A stretch of 64,000 nt of DNA from Nodosilinea sp. E11 (GTDB taxonomy: Bacteria > Cyanobacteriota > Cyanobacteriia > Phormidesmidales > Phormidesmidaceae), in contig NZ_CP136514.1 in the NCBI RefSeq assembly GCF_032813545.1, positions 124,001 to 188,000 on the forward strand, in the 5' to 3' direction. Each line of letters begins with the position of its first letter. Positions within the stretch are counted from its first letter, which is position 1. The notes beneath the pieces were generated by a model. The model did no database searches and had not been told where the DNA came from. It saw only the letters and a list, made by a program, of their open reading frames with translations. This document shows, in pieces, positions 53,774-61,952 of the stretch. Both the position numbers and the translations under genes were made by a program.

Positions 53774-54404
53774 CAAACGTGTATAGGGCATCGAACAGGG
53801 TGCGGTAGGTGTTGCAAGCCCAGACTGGCGAGGTGTAATCATCCGTGAGTTGACGCAGTTGGGCCAATGCCTGCCCGGCTTCGTCGTGCTCCAACTCCAT
53901 ACGCTGAATGGGGTTGGCCACACTGCCACAGTGGGACACGGGCAAAGTCGCGCTCAACTCAATCTGACGAATGAGCGGAAACAGCACCTGCTCCTCTTTC
54001 ATCAGGTGGGTGGTCAGGTGGGCGGCCATCGCCAAGACCAGGTCTTTGATCTCTGCCAGGCGAGGCTCTTTATCACTGTGAACCTTAGCGACTTTGGTCA
54101 CCAGTTTTTCCAGCCGGGGCAGTTCCTCGTGCAGGTAAGCGTGGTGGATGCGCTCGATGTGATCCGCCAGTTCCGTCAGGGAAAGGGCTGTGAGATCCAG
54201 GTCTGGGGAGGGATCGGTGGTGGCAAAATCCTCCAGCTGGGCCAGGAAGGACTGCACATCAATACCTCGCTGGGCGCAGGCTGCGGCCAGGGTGCGCTGT
54301 CCGCCACAGCAGTAGTCTACCTGGACCTGTTCAAATAATCGGGAGATGGCGGGATGGTCTCGCACAATGTGGCCAACGGTGTCTGTATCGCGAAAGGTGG
54401 TCAT
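53736..54404 (-). CDS. scdA: RIC/ScdA iron-sulfur repair protein, C-terminally truncated
   Basis: Di-iron protein of the YtfE/ScdA/DnrN family, which repairs iron-sulfur clusters damaged by nitric oxide or peroxide. The N-terminal ScdA_N domain has VGHIVRDHPAISRLFEQVQV and the CCGG motif (DYCCGGQRTL). The hemerythrin-like domain shows His ligands in HIERIHHAYLHEELPRLEKL, MAAHLTTHLMKEEQVLFPLI and MELEHDEAGQAL. The family normally ends with another HxHxENxxLFPRA-type ligand helix; here the sequence stops after TYRTLFDALYTF and runs into the IS66 end (GNCSTGLTGTGE). The last one or two iron ligands are therefore missing, and function is doubtful. It follows the haemoglobin gene at 59 bp, a sensible nitrosative-stress pair. 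Confidence 0.88.
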   Translation of the reverse strand: MTTFRDTDTVGHIVRDHPAISRLFEQVQVDYCCGGQRTLAAACAQRGIDVQSFLAQLEDFATTDPSPDLDLTALSLTELADHIERIHHAYLHEELPRLEKLVTKVAKVHSDKEPRLAEIKDLVLAMAAHLTTHLMKEEQVLFPLIRQIELSATLPVSHCGSVANPIQRMELEHDEAGQALAQLRQLTDDYTSPVWACNTYRTLFDALYTFGNCSTGLTGTGE

Positions 54405-54463
54405 GGTTCAATCTCCTGCGTGGTAGCGATCCCAGGGTTCTTGGAGAATCCTGGGATCTAGGG

Positions 54464-54838
54464 TTACTGATTCAACACATCGCGCTTGTGTTGCGGAGCA
54501 GCGGCGATCGCGGCCACCTGGGCTCTCAAGTCCTCTGAGATGCCCAATTCCTCTAGAGTGATCATCAAGTCTTCGGCGACGGCATCGAAATGCTCGCTGT
54601 TGAGCCCGTGGTGTTTAACCAGTTCTTGATGGGCTTCACGCATGTAGCGGCCATCGTACTTGTCGGTGCCGCCAAAGGCATAGGTCAAGAATGCCTTTTG
54701 GTGAGCCCGCTGCTTGGTCATGTCCACATCGGCAAAGAAGTGCTTGATGCGGTCATCTTGAAGCACTCGCTCATAAAATTTATCGACGGCTAAATCAACC
54801 GCCGCTGCGCCACCCAGTTGGTCAAATAATGTCGTCAT
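54464..54838 (-). CDS. glbN: Group 1 truncated haemoglobin
   Basis: 124-residue 2/2 globin closely resembling cyanobacterial GlbN. It begins MTTLFDQLGGAAAVDLAVDK, with the glycine motifs FDQLGG and YAFGGTDKYDG. The proximal haem His is in MREAHQELVKHHGLN, and distal-side residues are in RAHQKAFL. It ends APQHKRDVLNQ, the usual C-terminus. Known roles of the family are NO/nitrate-linked detoxification and protection against reactive nitrogen species. It lies between a small membrane-protein gene and the truncated RIC gene, which suggests a former nitrosative-stress operon read from about 55.1 kb. Confidence 0.95.
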   Translation of the reverse strand: MTTLFDQLGGAAAVDLAVDKFYERVLQDDRIKHFFADVDMTKQRAHQKAFLTYAFGGTDKYDGRYMREAHQELVKHHGLNSEHFDAVAEDLMITLEELGISEDLRAQVAAIAAAPQHKRDVLNQ

Positions 54839-54906
54839 CGGTTGTCCTTTGAAATAAAAAACGGTTGAGAGATGCCCAAATTCTTGAAGAAACCAAGAAT
54901 CTGGAA

Positions 54907-55116
54907 TTAGCTTCGTTCGACGATGGGGGTTACGGGCTGGGGCTGTTCGCGCAGGGTGGGCTGTTCAAAGAGGGCACACACCGCCCGCACCATAAACAGC
55001 ACCATACCGATCGCCTCCAGGGTGAAAACGATGTCGCCCGGGAGCACCAACCATACCGGTAAACTAACGTTTCTAGTCTGACAGACCGTTCTCAACTCTT
55101 TTATGAGGTAGCTCAT
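54907..55116 (-). CDS. Small predicted membrane protein, 69 aa
   Basis: One hydrophobic segment (LVLPGDIVFTLEAIGMVLFM...) lies between a basic N-terminus (SYLIKELRTVCQTRN) and a Pro/Gln-rich tail. No family recognised. It sits 68 bp upstream of the haemoglobin gene on the same strand and may lead that operon. ATG 55116 has no strong ribosome-binding site, so the start is uncertain. Confidence 0.5.
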   Translation of the reverse strand: MSYLIKELRTVCQTRNVSLPVWLVLPGDIVFTLEAIGMVLFMVRAVCALFEQPTLREQPQPVTPIVERS

Positions 55117-55589
55117 AGTTCAACCCAAATCTTGTCAATATGCAAAGCCAGGCTCTTACCTCGTAAACCCTGGTCTCTCAATGCGTTGGGGTTTGGGCGA
55201 TCGCCGCGAGGAGAAACCGTGGGGCACCAGTGCTTATGGGGGCTGGCGATCGCTCTGGCTAAAGCCCTTGGGGTTTCCTAACCGGAAGTACAACGCCCTG
55301 ACCTGCTCCAGTCGGGACGGAGCCTAATCCTCACCCGGCGAAAATTTCTGTTGACCGATATAGATTTATTGACGGCTACAATCAAAACTCGTAGATGATG
55401 CCGTTACCGGTCAGCTGTCCATCGCTATGGCCTCTCTATCCCAAACCTTCGACACCACCCGCGCCGAAATCGTCGCCGCGATGGAGCAGCGCATCGATAA
55501 TGGCGATCGACTAAGCTGATAAAGCAAACCAGGCAAATGAGAGCTACCAGACACTGTTAACGACACTGTAACGCCTGAGGGGCAAGGCT
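55117..55589. other. Gene-poor spacer with a 30-codon frame
   Basis: About 470 bp between the haemoglobin operon and darG. It contains a short plus-strand frame at 55427-55519 (MASLSQTFDTTRAEIVAAME, then QRIDNGDRLS and a stop) that looks like the N-terminus of a larger protein but has no continuation. I see no RNA gene or mobile end. The promoter of the haemoglobin operon should lie near 55120-55180. Confidence 0.4.
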
Positions 55590-56630
55590 CTACCCAATCC
55601 AAGCTTGGGTTTTGAGGTGGTTCCAAGCCATGACGAGGTGCTGAGGCTTGAAAAGGTTTTTCTTGCGATCGCTCCATTCTTGCACCCGCGCAATGGCTAT
55701 CTCACAATCGACAGCAGCCTGAGGGTCTTCTTGGGCTACCCAGTGCAGGGTCGCCAGCATTTCCATGCCGTAGGGGGTTTCAAACCCTTCGATGAGTTGA
55801 CTGACTCGTTCTAAATAAGGGTCAGCTTTTTGACTCTTAGCCAAGAACCGTTGGGCCGCCTCGTGTCCTTCAGGCAAGACCTGAATCTGGGCGCGATCAC
55901 TGCCGTCACCGTACCCACGAATGTAGTGGCCCTCCATACCTTGCAGGGCATGGCCTAGGTTATGGGCATAGGGGCCATAGCGAAAGCGTTGGTAGATCAA
56001 GGTTTGTAGCGTAGGCTCTCCTGCCACCTTGAGAAAGTACGCCAGCTTTTGAATTTCGATGCGGCTGGCGCTATACCCCGGTAGCCCGTAGAGTTCTAAA
56101 ATCCGAATCAAGGAGGCTCTAAAGGCCGTCATCGGGGGCTTTGAGGTGGCGATCGCCATCGCTTCAACTGGCGGTGCCCCGGCAGGTTCAAACACAATTA
56201 CCTCAACATTGGGCAGCGGTTTGAAGGCGTCAATAATCAGCGGTTTGACGTCGGCCCAGTCTAATCCCCCGTTGCCACAACCCAGGGGGGGAATGGCAAT
56301 CGACCGAATTCCCAATCGTTGAACGTCTGCTACTAAAGCAGCTAGCCCGGCCTTGATATCGTCAAGCTGGGAGGGTTGCTTCCAGTGGCGTTTGGTCGGG
56401 AAGTTGATGATGTACCGGGGGTTCAACAGCGAGTCAGTGGCGACAGTAAACATGCAGCCTGGCTCGACCTCGCTGTTTTTGCACGCTTTTTGATACTGCT
56501 TAAAGTTCTCTGGAAAGGCTCGCTTAAATTGCAGCGCCACTCCTTTGCCCATCACACCCACACAGTTGACGGGGTTCACCAGGGCTTCTGTTTTTTCGTC
56601 TAGGAGGTTGCCTCGCTTTAGCTTGAGCAT
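55590..56630 (-). CDS. darG: DarG-type macrodomain antitoxin
   Basis: 346-residue protein with the two-domain layout of DarG. The N-terminal macrodomain (1-155) has GNLLDEKTEALVNPVNCVGV, MGKGVALQFKRAFPENF, and the ligand loop IPPLGCGNGGLDW. The C-terminal domain (about 170-345) contains IQKLAYFLKVAGEP, YQRFRYGPYAHNLGHALQGM and GYGDGSD, the region known to neutralise DarT. DarG removes ADP-ribose from thymidine in DNA, reversing the action of DarT. The gene is complete, starts ATG 56630 and ends TAG 55590. The matching toxin gene is not intact; only a decayed scrap lies upstream (56724-56894). It is therefore an orphan antitoxin in an IS-rich zone. Confidence 0.9.
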   Translation of the reverse strand: MLKLKRGNLLDEKTEALVNPVNCVGVMGKGVALQFKRAFPENFKQYQKACKNSEVEPGCMFTVATDSLLNPRYIINFPTKRHWKQPSQLDDIKAGLAALVADVQRLGIRSIAIPPLGCGNGGLDWADVKPLIIDAFKPLPNVEVIVFEPAGAPPVEAMAIATSKPPMTAFRASLIRILELYGLPGYSASRIEIQKLAYFLKVAGEPTLQTLIYQRFRYGPYAHNLGHALQGMEGHYIRGYGDGSDRAQIQVLPEGHEAAQRFLAKSQKADPYLERVSQLIEGFETPYGMEMLATLHWVAQEDPQAAVDCEIAIARVQEWSDRKKNLFKPQHLVMAWNHLKTQAWIG

Positions 56631-56723
56631 TGCACCGTCATGTCACTAGTTCAATCGTACTGAATAAAGGAGTTGGATTCAAGACCCGTTAGGGGTGCCC
56701 GAGTCACCTGCATTTTACGCGTA

Positions 56724-56894
56724 CTACCACTGAGGGCGCAGGCGGGCTGTCATCGTTTGCCCAAATTGTCGCAAAATTTGGTTCACCTCGGCCGCGATCG
56801 CCTCATCCATCACCCCTATGCCGCGAATCAAGGGCCAGGGTACCGCTTGTTTGAGGGCCTAGCTTACGGTATTCAGGGTTCTCTCAGTCCCTAC
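56724..56894 (-). pseudogene. darT toxin C-terminal remnant
   Basis: On the minus strand, 94 bp before darG, the frame reads ALKQAVPWPLIRGIGVMDEA, then IAAEVNQILRQFGQTMTARL and RPQW, followed by TAG then a Tyr codon. The GI-V--EA----V---L pattern and a terminal R-W-Y-F/Y match the C-terminus of DarT ADP-ribosyltransferases, with TAG replacing the penultimate Tyr. A further in-frame TAG lies upstream of ALKQ. The catalytic N-terminal part is absent. The match is by memory of the family and not by alignment. Confidence 0.5.
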
Positions 56895-57006
56895 TCATTG
56901 AGCCATTAGCTTGAGCGGTGATGGTAATCAGTAGATTGCCATCAGATCTAGCAATATTCAACGGTTGGAATGTTGGACAAGGGAACTGTGTCAGGAGGAT
57001 TTTGCC

Positions 57007-57351
57007 ATGAAAGTAATGCGCCAAGTAGCCATTGGTGGACTATCTGCCGCCGTGCTTTTGGTGGGGGCTGCCGTAGTGCAAGCGGGGGGATGGGACAACT
57101 TTAAGCTGCAATATTATTCGCTGACGCGGATCTTTCATGACCAGGGGCGCGAGCTGGGGGATTTGCGCAAGCAAAATGTTGACCCTGAGGCGACCACCCG
57201 AATTGATCTGACGCAGCTGCTAGATGGTGGTCCGCCAAAGGACGGGATTCCTAGGGCGTGTTTTAAAACCTTTTGGCACAATGGCAGCAGTACAAGAGAA
57301 CTCTTAAACTGTGATGATTCTTCCACCTCAGCAAGCCCCTCGTCGGGGTGA
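57007..57351 (+). pseudogene. Secreted hypothetical protein, 3' end replaced by IS5
   Basis: ATG 57007, with AGGAGG eight bases upstream, starts MKVMRQVAIGGLSAAVLLVG, a typical signal peptide with AxA-like cleavage near VVQA-GG. The mature part (WDNFKLQYYSLTRIFHDQGR..., LTQLLDGGPPKDGIP) is unlike any family I know. After GIP the frame enters what looks like the left end of an IS5-type element (CTAGGGCGTGTTTTAAAACC near 57261), so the C-terminal residues RACFKTFWHNG... are IS-encoded. The protein is probably truncated, though still translatable and secreted. Confidence 0.55.
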
Positions 57352-57352
57352 A

Positions 57353-57361
57353 ATGAGCGAA
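57353..57361 (+). pseudogene. IS5 transposase, first three codons before IS66
   Basis: ATGAGCGAA is the start of the IS5 transposase (M-S-E). It is cut here by IS66 copy 2 and continues after the element at 58798 as TGAGCGAAAAACAGTGG (S-E-K-Q-W). Confidence 0.75.
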
Positions 57362-58797
57362 GTAATTGCTCAACTGGGTTGACGGGTACCGGCGAATGAG
57401 GGAGAGTGGTAGACTTTTGGCATGAAAGACCTGCCGCCGTTAGAAGGCCTCAGTTCTGAGGAGAAAGATGCTCTGATCCGAGAGCTGTGGCAGATGGTGC
57501 AAGCGTTGCAGGCAGACGTCGAGAGGCTAAAAGGCAAACGCACCAAGAAAACGTCGCGCAATTCGAGTTTGCCACCCGCGAAAGGATTTAAGCCTAACTC
57601 AGAGGGTTCTAAGCCCAGCCAAAGCGAGCGAACGGCGAGTGTGGGTCGAGCGGGAGGTGGCCGAGACCTGAGCGCATCGCCTGACCAAGTGGTGGTAGCG
57701 CGAGTGAACCGTTGCCCTCACTGTGGCAACGCGGTAGAACGTGCTCATCAACAGCTCAAAGCGGTCTATGAGCGGATTGAACTGCCCCAGGTTCAGCCCC
57801 AGGTGACCCGAGTAGAACGGTATGGGGGTCAATGTCCATGCTGTCAGCAGAGCTATGAAGCCCCCGTGCCAGTTGGGTTAGAGCCTGGTTCGCCCTTTGG
57901 TCAAAGTATCGCCAGTGTGGTGACGTATCTGAGGTACGGTCATGCGGTGAGCTATCAACGGCTCAGCCAACTGATGGGGGAGTTGTACGGGGTGACGATA
58001 TCGGAAGGGGCAATTGCGAATCTGCTCCAGCGGGTTCAAACCCAACTTGCCGCGCCAGTGGCACAAATTGTCGAGCGTCTGCGCCGTGCCCGTCTGGTGT
58101 GCAGCGATGAGACGAGTGCCCGCCTCAATGGTCGTAATCAGTGGGAGTGGGTGTTTCAGAACGAGCAGGTGTGCCTGCATGTGATTCGCCCCAGCCGGGG
58201 GAAAGCCGTGATTGATGAGACGATGGCCGGGCACCGCCCCCAGGTCTGGGTCTCCGATTTATTCAGTGCGCAAAAGGCCCATCCTGCTGAGCAGTGGCAA
58301 GTCTGTCTGGCCCATCAACTCAGGGATTGCCAGTATGCCATTGATGCGGGCGATGACCTGTTTGCCCCCCGGATGAAGCGGCTATTACTGCGCGCCATTG
58401 CCGTGAATCGACGACGACATCAATTGGCTGAATCAACCCTTCAGCAGTACCGGTCTCGATTGAGAGGCAGCCTACGGGAAATCTTGAACTTGAAGCCCAA
58501 GTCGCCCGAGGGTCAGCAATTGCTCAAACGCTACTTGAAGATTCGGGAGCATCTGCTGCTGTTCCTAGACGATGAGACGGTACCACCGACCAATAATGCC
58601 AGTGAACAAGCCTTGCGTTGGAGTGTGGTCTTTCGCAAGGTCACCCACGGCTTTCGCTCCGACTGGGGTGCAGAGTTGTTCGCCCAGGTGCGCTCGCTGG
58701 TGAACACCGCTCGGCGGCAGGGTATGTCTGCCTTCGAGGCCATTTCTCGCGCCCTTACTTCAAACCAGTCGGATTGGCTACTGAGTTGAGCAATTAC
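57362..58797 (+). mobile_element. IS66-family insertion sequence, copy 2
   Basis: 1436-bp element with ends GTAATTGCTCAAC and GTTGAGCAATTAC, flanked by the perfect 8-bp target duplication TGAGCGAA (57354-57361 and 58798-58805). It is inserted at codon 3 of an IS5 transposase. The intact duplication shows a simple recent insertion that has not recombined with copy 1. Confidence 0.96.
57422..58789 (+). CDS. IS66-family transposase, copy 2
   Basis: 455-residue IS66 transposase, nearly identical to copy 1. It has zinc-finger cysteines (NRCPHCGNAVE, QCPCCQQSYE), catalytic Asp residues in CSDETSARLNGRNQW and WVSDLFSAQK, and the late Glu in NNASEQALRWSVVFRK. It is complete and presumably functional. 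The start ATG 57422 lies 60 bp inside the element end. Confidence 0.95.
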   Translation: MKDLPPLEGLSSEEKDALIRELWQMVQALQADVERLKGKRTKKTSRNSSLPPAKGFKPNSEGSKPSQSERTASVGRAGGGRDLSASPDQVVVARVNRCPHCGNAVERAHQQLKAVYERIELPQVQPQVTRVERYGGQCPCCQQSYEAPVPVGLEPGSPFGQSIASVVTYLRYGHAVSYQRLSQLMGELYGVTISEGAIANLLQRVQTQLAAPVAQIVERLRRARLVCSDETSARLNGRNQWEWVFQNEQVCLHVIRPSRGKAVIDETMAGHRPQVWVSDLFSAQKAHPAEQWQVCLAHQLRDCQYAIDAGDDLFAPRMKRLLLRAIAVNRRRHQLAESTLQQYRSRLRGSLREILNLKPKSPEGQQLLKRYLKIREHLLLFLDDETVPPTNNASEQALRWSVVFRKVTHGFRSDWGAELFAQVRSLVNTARRQGMSAFEAISRALTSNQSDWLLS

Positions 58798-59535
58798 TGA
58801 GCGAAAAACAGTGGAACCAGATTAAACCCCTGCTGCCCCCGCAAAAATCTCGCACCGGCTGTCCGGCCAAAGACCACCGCCTGATCATCAATGGCATCCT
58901 GTGGATTTTGCGGACGGGTGCGCCCTGGTGAGGCTTACCGGAGCGTTATGGGCCGTGGTCAACTGTTGCCGGGCGGTTTTACCACTGGCGCAAGATCGGC
59001 CTGCGGCAACAGGTACTCACGACCCTCCAGGCGAACGTCGATGCCGAAGGCAAGCTCAATTGGGACATTCATTTTGTCGATGGCAGTGTCATCCGAGCCC
59101 ATCAGCATGCCGCTGGGGCAAAAAGGGGGACCTAGAGCCAGACTCGGACCTCTCTGCTGTTCAACAGGTGCAAATCCGGGAGGCATTGGGGCGTTCCCAA
59201 GGGGGCTTTAGCACCAAAATTCATCTGCGCTGTGAGGGCAACGGCTTACCCATCACCTTGCTGCTAACCGTCGGCGAGCGCCATGAGGCGGTCGTGTTTG
59301 AACAGTTAATGGAGCAAGGCGCAGTGAAACGCCCTACTGGGGGACGACCGCGCTTACGTCCCAAGCGGATTGCTGGAGATAAAGGCTATAGCAGCGGCCC
59401 CATTCGCCGCTATCTGCGACGGCGGGGGATTCGGGTGACCATCCCTCGCAAAAGCAATGAACGGCGACGAGGTAAGTTTGACAAGGCTCTATACCGCCAG
59501 CGCAATCAGGTTGAGCGGTGTTTTAATCGCTTGAC
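58798..59535 (+). pseudogene. IS5-family transposase remnant
   Basis: Continuation of the IS5-group transposase: SEKQWNQIKPLLPPQKSRTG and LIINGILWILRTGAPW, then an in-frame TGA where Arg is expected. After GLPERYGPWSTVAGRF and HFVDGSVIRAHQHAAGAK comes a frameshift at an AAAAAGGGGG run near 59123-59132. The next frame gives REALGRSQGGFSTKIHL, RPKRIAGDKGYSSGPIRRYL and RNQVERCFNRL before the sequence breaks at about 59535 into another transposase fragment. All DDE residues are recognisable, but the gene has at least four lesions (IS66 insertion, stop, frameshift, truncation). Confidence 0.85.
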
Positions 59536-60009
59536 AAGGACATTCGCTGTCGCCAGGTGGGCATCAATATCGCCTAACACGCATACCGGCCCCACCAGAT
59601 AGGCCTGTTCTGGCGGTGGAAAGAGGCCTTCTACCGCTTGAGTTCGACCAGCGGGGGTGGTGACCAACAGGTCTGACTTCACCCGAATCGCCCAGTTCCA
59701 CTGCTGGTTATTCAACCAGCGCATCAACTCACCATGGTTAAAGCCTCGGTCGGCTAGCAACGTCATCTGCACCTCCGGGGGCAGGACGGCTTGGGCGCAC
59801 TCTAGCACGGGCTTATACTGCTCAAAGCCCACGGTAGCACTGCCATGTTCCAGCACCACTTGGGCCAGGGTAAAGGAGCGTCCACCCCAGACAAAGCACA
59901 CCTCAATTAGACAAAAGCGATCCCATAGCATGCTGGTGTCCAGGGTCAGGAGGATGGCCTCGCAGGCATTGGCCGACAGTGCCTGCCGCAGCGTTGACCT
60001 TTTGGGCAC
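59535..60009 (-). pseudogene. IS4-type transposase internal fragment
   Basis: The minus-strand frame contains ILLTLDTSMLWDRFCLIEVC, VVLEHGSATVGFEQYKP, MTLLADRGFNHGELMRWLNN and VCVLGDIDAHLATANV. Two catalytic Asp residues (LTLDTSMLWD, LLADRGF) identify an IS4-group DDE transposase of the type common in cyanobacteria. Both ends are missing: the C-terminal side stops where the IS5 remnant begins, and the N-terminal side is lost near 60009. 60010-60182 shows nothing further. Confidence 0.75.
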
Positions 60010-60182
60010 TGTGCAACTGAATTTAACAGGACTTGTTTCTTATTTTTCCCATAGTTTTGGTCTCCATAGTGCGCAATTAGAAGAACTGGTTTTTCACTGG
60101 CCGCAGGGTAGGCCCGGCCCACCCTCTCTATAGAACCTGGCGCACTTAGCCAGGTCAATGCATACGCTACCGTTTTTAGATT

Positions 60183-61202
60183 ATGCCAATGGTTAACACA
60201 ATCAACCTGACATCCCTGAGCCTGGCGCTAGTACTGGGGTTGGGCCTGCAAACAGCTGCTCAGGGGCAGGCATCCCCGGTGTCTATGCCTTCCGCAGCGG
60301 CGATCGCATTCACTGCTGGCGATCGCCAGTATGTCTCCGAAATGGGTGGTTTTTCCGTCGCGATGCCAAGCGATCCTGAGGTGGTCACGCGGACGATTCG
60401 CGTGGGGGGTAGCCCCTTGGCCTGGACGCTCGCAACGGCCCGCACTGAGGCAGGCACCTTTGCCGTGGCTTATACCGATATCCCCCTGAGTCTTTTGGGG
60501 CAAGGGCAATCGGCTGTGCTCGAAGGCCTCAAGGCTCAGCCCCTGCTGGAAGATCTGGACTGGCAGGCGATCGCCAACCAGGGGGCGTCCGTTTATCTCG
60601 ATGACATCCCGGGCCGCGAGTATTTGTACCTGTCAGAGGGGCGCTTTTCTGATCTGCAGTTTTATTTGGTTAATCGCCGGCTGTACGTGATCATGGCTAC
60701 TGCCTCTGATTTAGATGCGGTCTATCAGTTTGTAAATTCTTTTCAGATTGCAGATCGCTGGCGTCCGTTTGTGAGTGAGGCCGGTAACTTTGGCGTCGAT
60801 GTGCCCACAACGCCAGTGGTGACGCCGCAGCAGCTTGAGTATCAGGGCATGGTGTTGATCTGGCGACAGTTCACGATTTACAACCTGATGGCGGTGGACG
60901 ATAGGTACCAGATTGCCTATGTTGACCTACCGGCCAGCGTTTCGACCAACGACGCAGATGCGTTGCTCAGCACAGTAGCAACGACCGTGCTGGACTCAGT
61001 AAACGCCAGCGCGTTGAGTGGGATGGGCCGACCCATTACTCTGCAGGGATATCCGGGCCGAGAATATTTGCTCACCGGGAATAACGGCATCTCCTACGCT
61101 GTGCGGTTTTACCGGGTGGCCGATCGCCTGTACGGCGTGGTCGCGGGCAGTCGGTCAGTCCACAATCTCGATCGATTCCTCAGTACGTTTCACTTTCGGT
61201 AA
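60183..61202 (+). CDS. Secreted two-repeat protein of unknown function
   Basis: 339 residues. Signal peptide (TSLSLALVLGLGLQTAAQGQA) near residues 8-30. The mature protein has two similar halves: YVSEMGGFSVAMPSDPEVV ... DIPGREYLYLSEGRFSDLQF ... RRLYVIMATASD ... FVNSFQI (about 48-195), then FVSEAGNFGVDVPTTPVV ... GYPGREYLLTGNNGISYAVR ... DRLYGVVAGSRS ... FLSTFHF (about 198-339). The shared pattern is a GxFxVxxP strand, an inner strand pair, PGREYL, RLY and a C-terminal F-SF/TF. I do not recognise a named family, but the pattern resembles small extracytoplasmic cyanobacterial domains. It is followed 43 bp later by another secreted protein gene. A second Met at 60192 (MVNTINL) is an alternative start. 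Confidence 0.7.
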   Translation: MPMVNTINLTSLSLALVLGLGLQTAAQGQASPVSMPSAAAIAFTAGDRQYVSEMGGFSVAMPSDPEVVTRTIRVGGSPLAWTLATARTEAGTFAVAYTDIPLSLLGQGQSAVLEGLKAQPLLEDLDWQAIANQGASVYLDDIPGREYLYLSEGRFSDLQFYLVNRRLYVIMATASDLDAVYQFVNSFQIADRWRPFVSEAGNFGVDVPTTPVVTPQQLEYQGMVLIWRQFTIYNLMAVDDRYQIAYVDLPASVSTNDADALLSTVATTVLDSVNASALSGMGRPITLQGYPGREYLLTGNNGISYAVRFYRVADRLYGVVAGSRSVHNLDRFLSTFHFR

Positions 61203-61245
61203 GTCGCCTGTTTCCGTTGCGACTGTGATTTAGGAATGTCCTCTC

Positions 61246-61647
61246 GTGGTTAGAACTATGAGGCCTTTACAGCTTTTAACCCTTGTTTTGAGTGTCGGTG
61301 TAGCGGGGGCGGCGATCGCACCAGCCCTGCCGGTAGGGGGTGCGATCGCACCGCCCGCGCCTGACAGCACCCATCACCACCTGGCCGGCCTGTTTCACAC
61401 CCTCGATGTCATCGAAGACGTGGATGATGTGGTCGACGGCGATTTTGGTGAGATCGATCCGGTCCGAAACGTGACCGAAGGCGTCGGCGATGCAGTGGAT
61501 GATATCAGCGACACCTATAACGACGTCACGGATTTCAGGATTTGGGAGCCCTTTACAGACATCGACGACAGCGTCGAAGACTTCTCCGATGACGTGGATG
61601 ACAGCATGCGCCACGTCTCCAACAATGTTGAAGATTGGTTCAACTAG
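61246..61647 (+). CDS. Very acidic secreted protein, 129-133 aa
   Basis: Signal peptide (MRPLQLLTLVLSVGVAGAAI) followed by a strongly acidic mature chain with a repeating pattern: VIEDVDDVVDGDFGEIDPV, EGVGDAVDDISDTYNDVTD, DIDDSVEDFSDDVDD, HVSNNVEDWFN. Asp/Val heptad-like spacing suggests an amphipathic or disordered cation-binding chain. GTG 61246 and ATG 61258 are both possible; the latter puts the signal peptide right at the start. No family recognised. It lies 43 bp after the two-repeat secreted protein on the same strand, perhaps cotranscribed. Confidence 0.6.
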   Translation: MVRTMRPLQLLTLVLSVGVAGAAIAPALPVGGAIAPPAPDSTHHHLAGLFHTLDVIEDVDDVVDGDFGEIDPVRNVTEGVGDAVDDISDTYNDVTDFRIWEPFTDIDDSVEDFSDDVDDSMRHVSNNVEDWFN

Positions 61648-61699
61648 TTTCAAGTGTTGCTGAATCAAGCAATGAATTTGCAGAAGCGAAAGGTTACTG

Positions 61700-61775
61700 C
61701 ATCGGCCCCCTAAATCTCCCAAACCTGAGGGACTTTGAGGTTGTCCGATTCCCCCAAAATTGGGGGCTAGGGGGG
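61700..61775. repeat. Cyanobacterial CCCCTAAAT/GGGGG intergenic repeat
   Basis: GGCCCCCTAAATCTCCC, then CCCCCAAAATTGGGGG, then CTAGGGGGGCC. The sequence folds back on itself and matches the dispersed intergenic palindromic repeats frequent in cyanobacterial genomes. It may act as a terminator for the secreted-protein pair. Confidence 0.65.
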
Positions 61776-61952
61776 CCAGATCATCCCGACAATCAGCTCC
61801 CACGACGGGTTTCTTAGATTTCTCATAGTTTTCATGCCTACGCTACTCCGTAAATTCTTCGCGATCTACTCTGTCCAAGTGAAATCCGCTATAGCACCTG
61901 CCATTTTCAGATCGTACATTTCTACAGGTTTAATTTTTGGGGCTAGCTATAA

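Noticed and set aside
52338-58797. A functional IS66 composite transposon.
   Set aside because: Copy 2 has its own perfect 8-bp duplication on both sides, showing a single insertion; copy 1 lacks any shared octamer with it.
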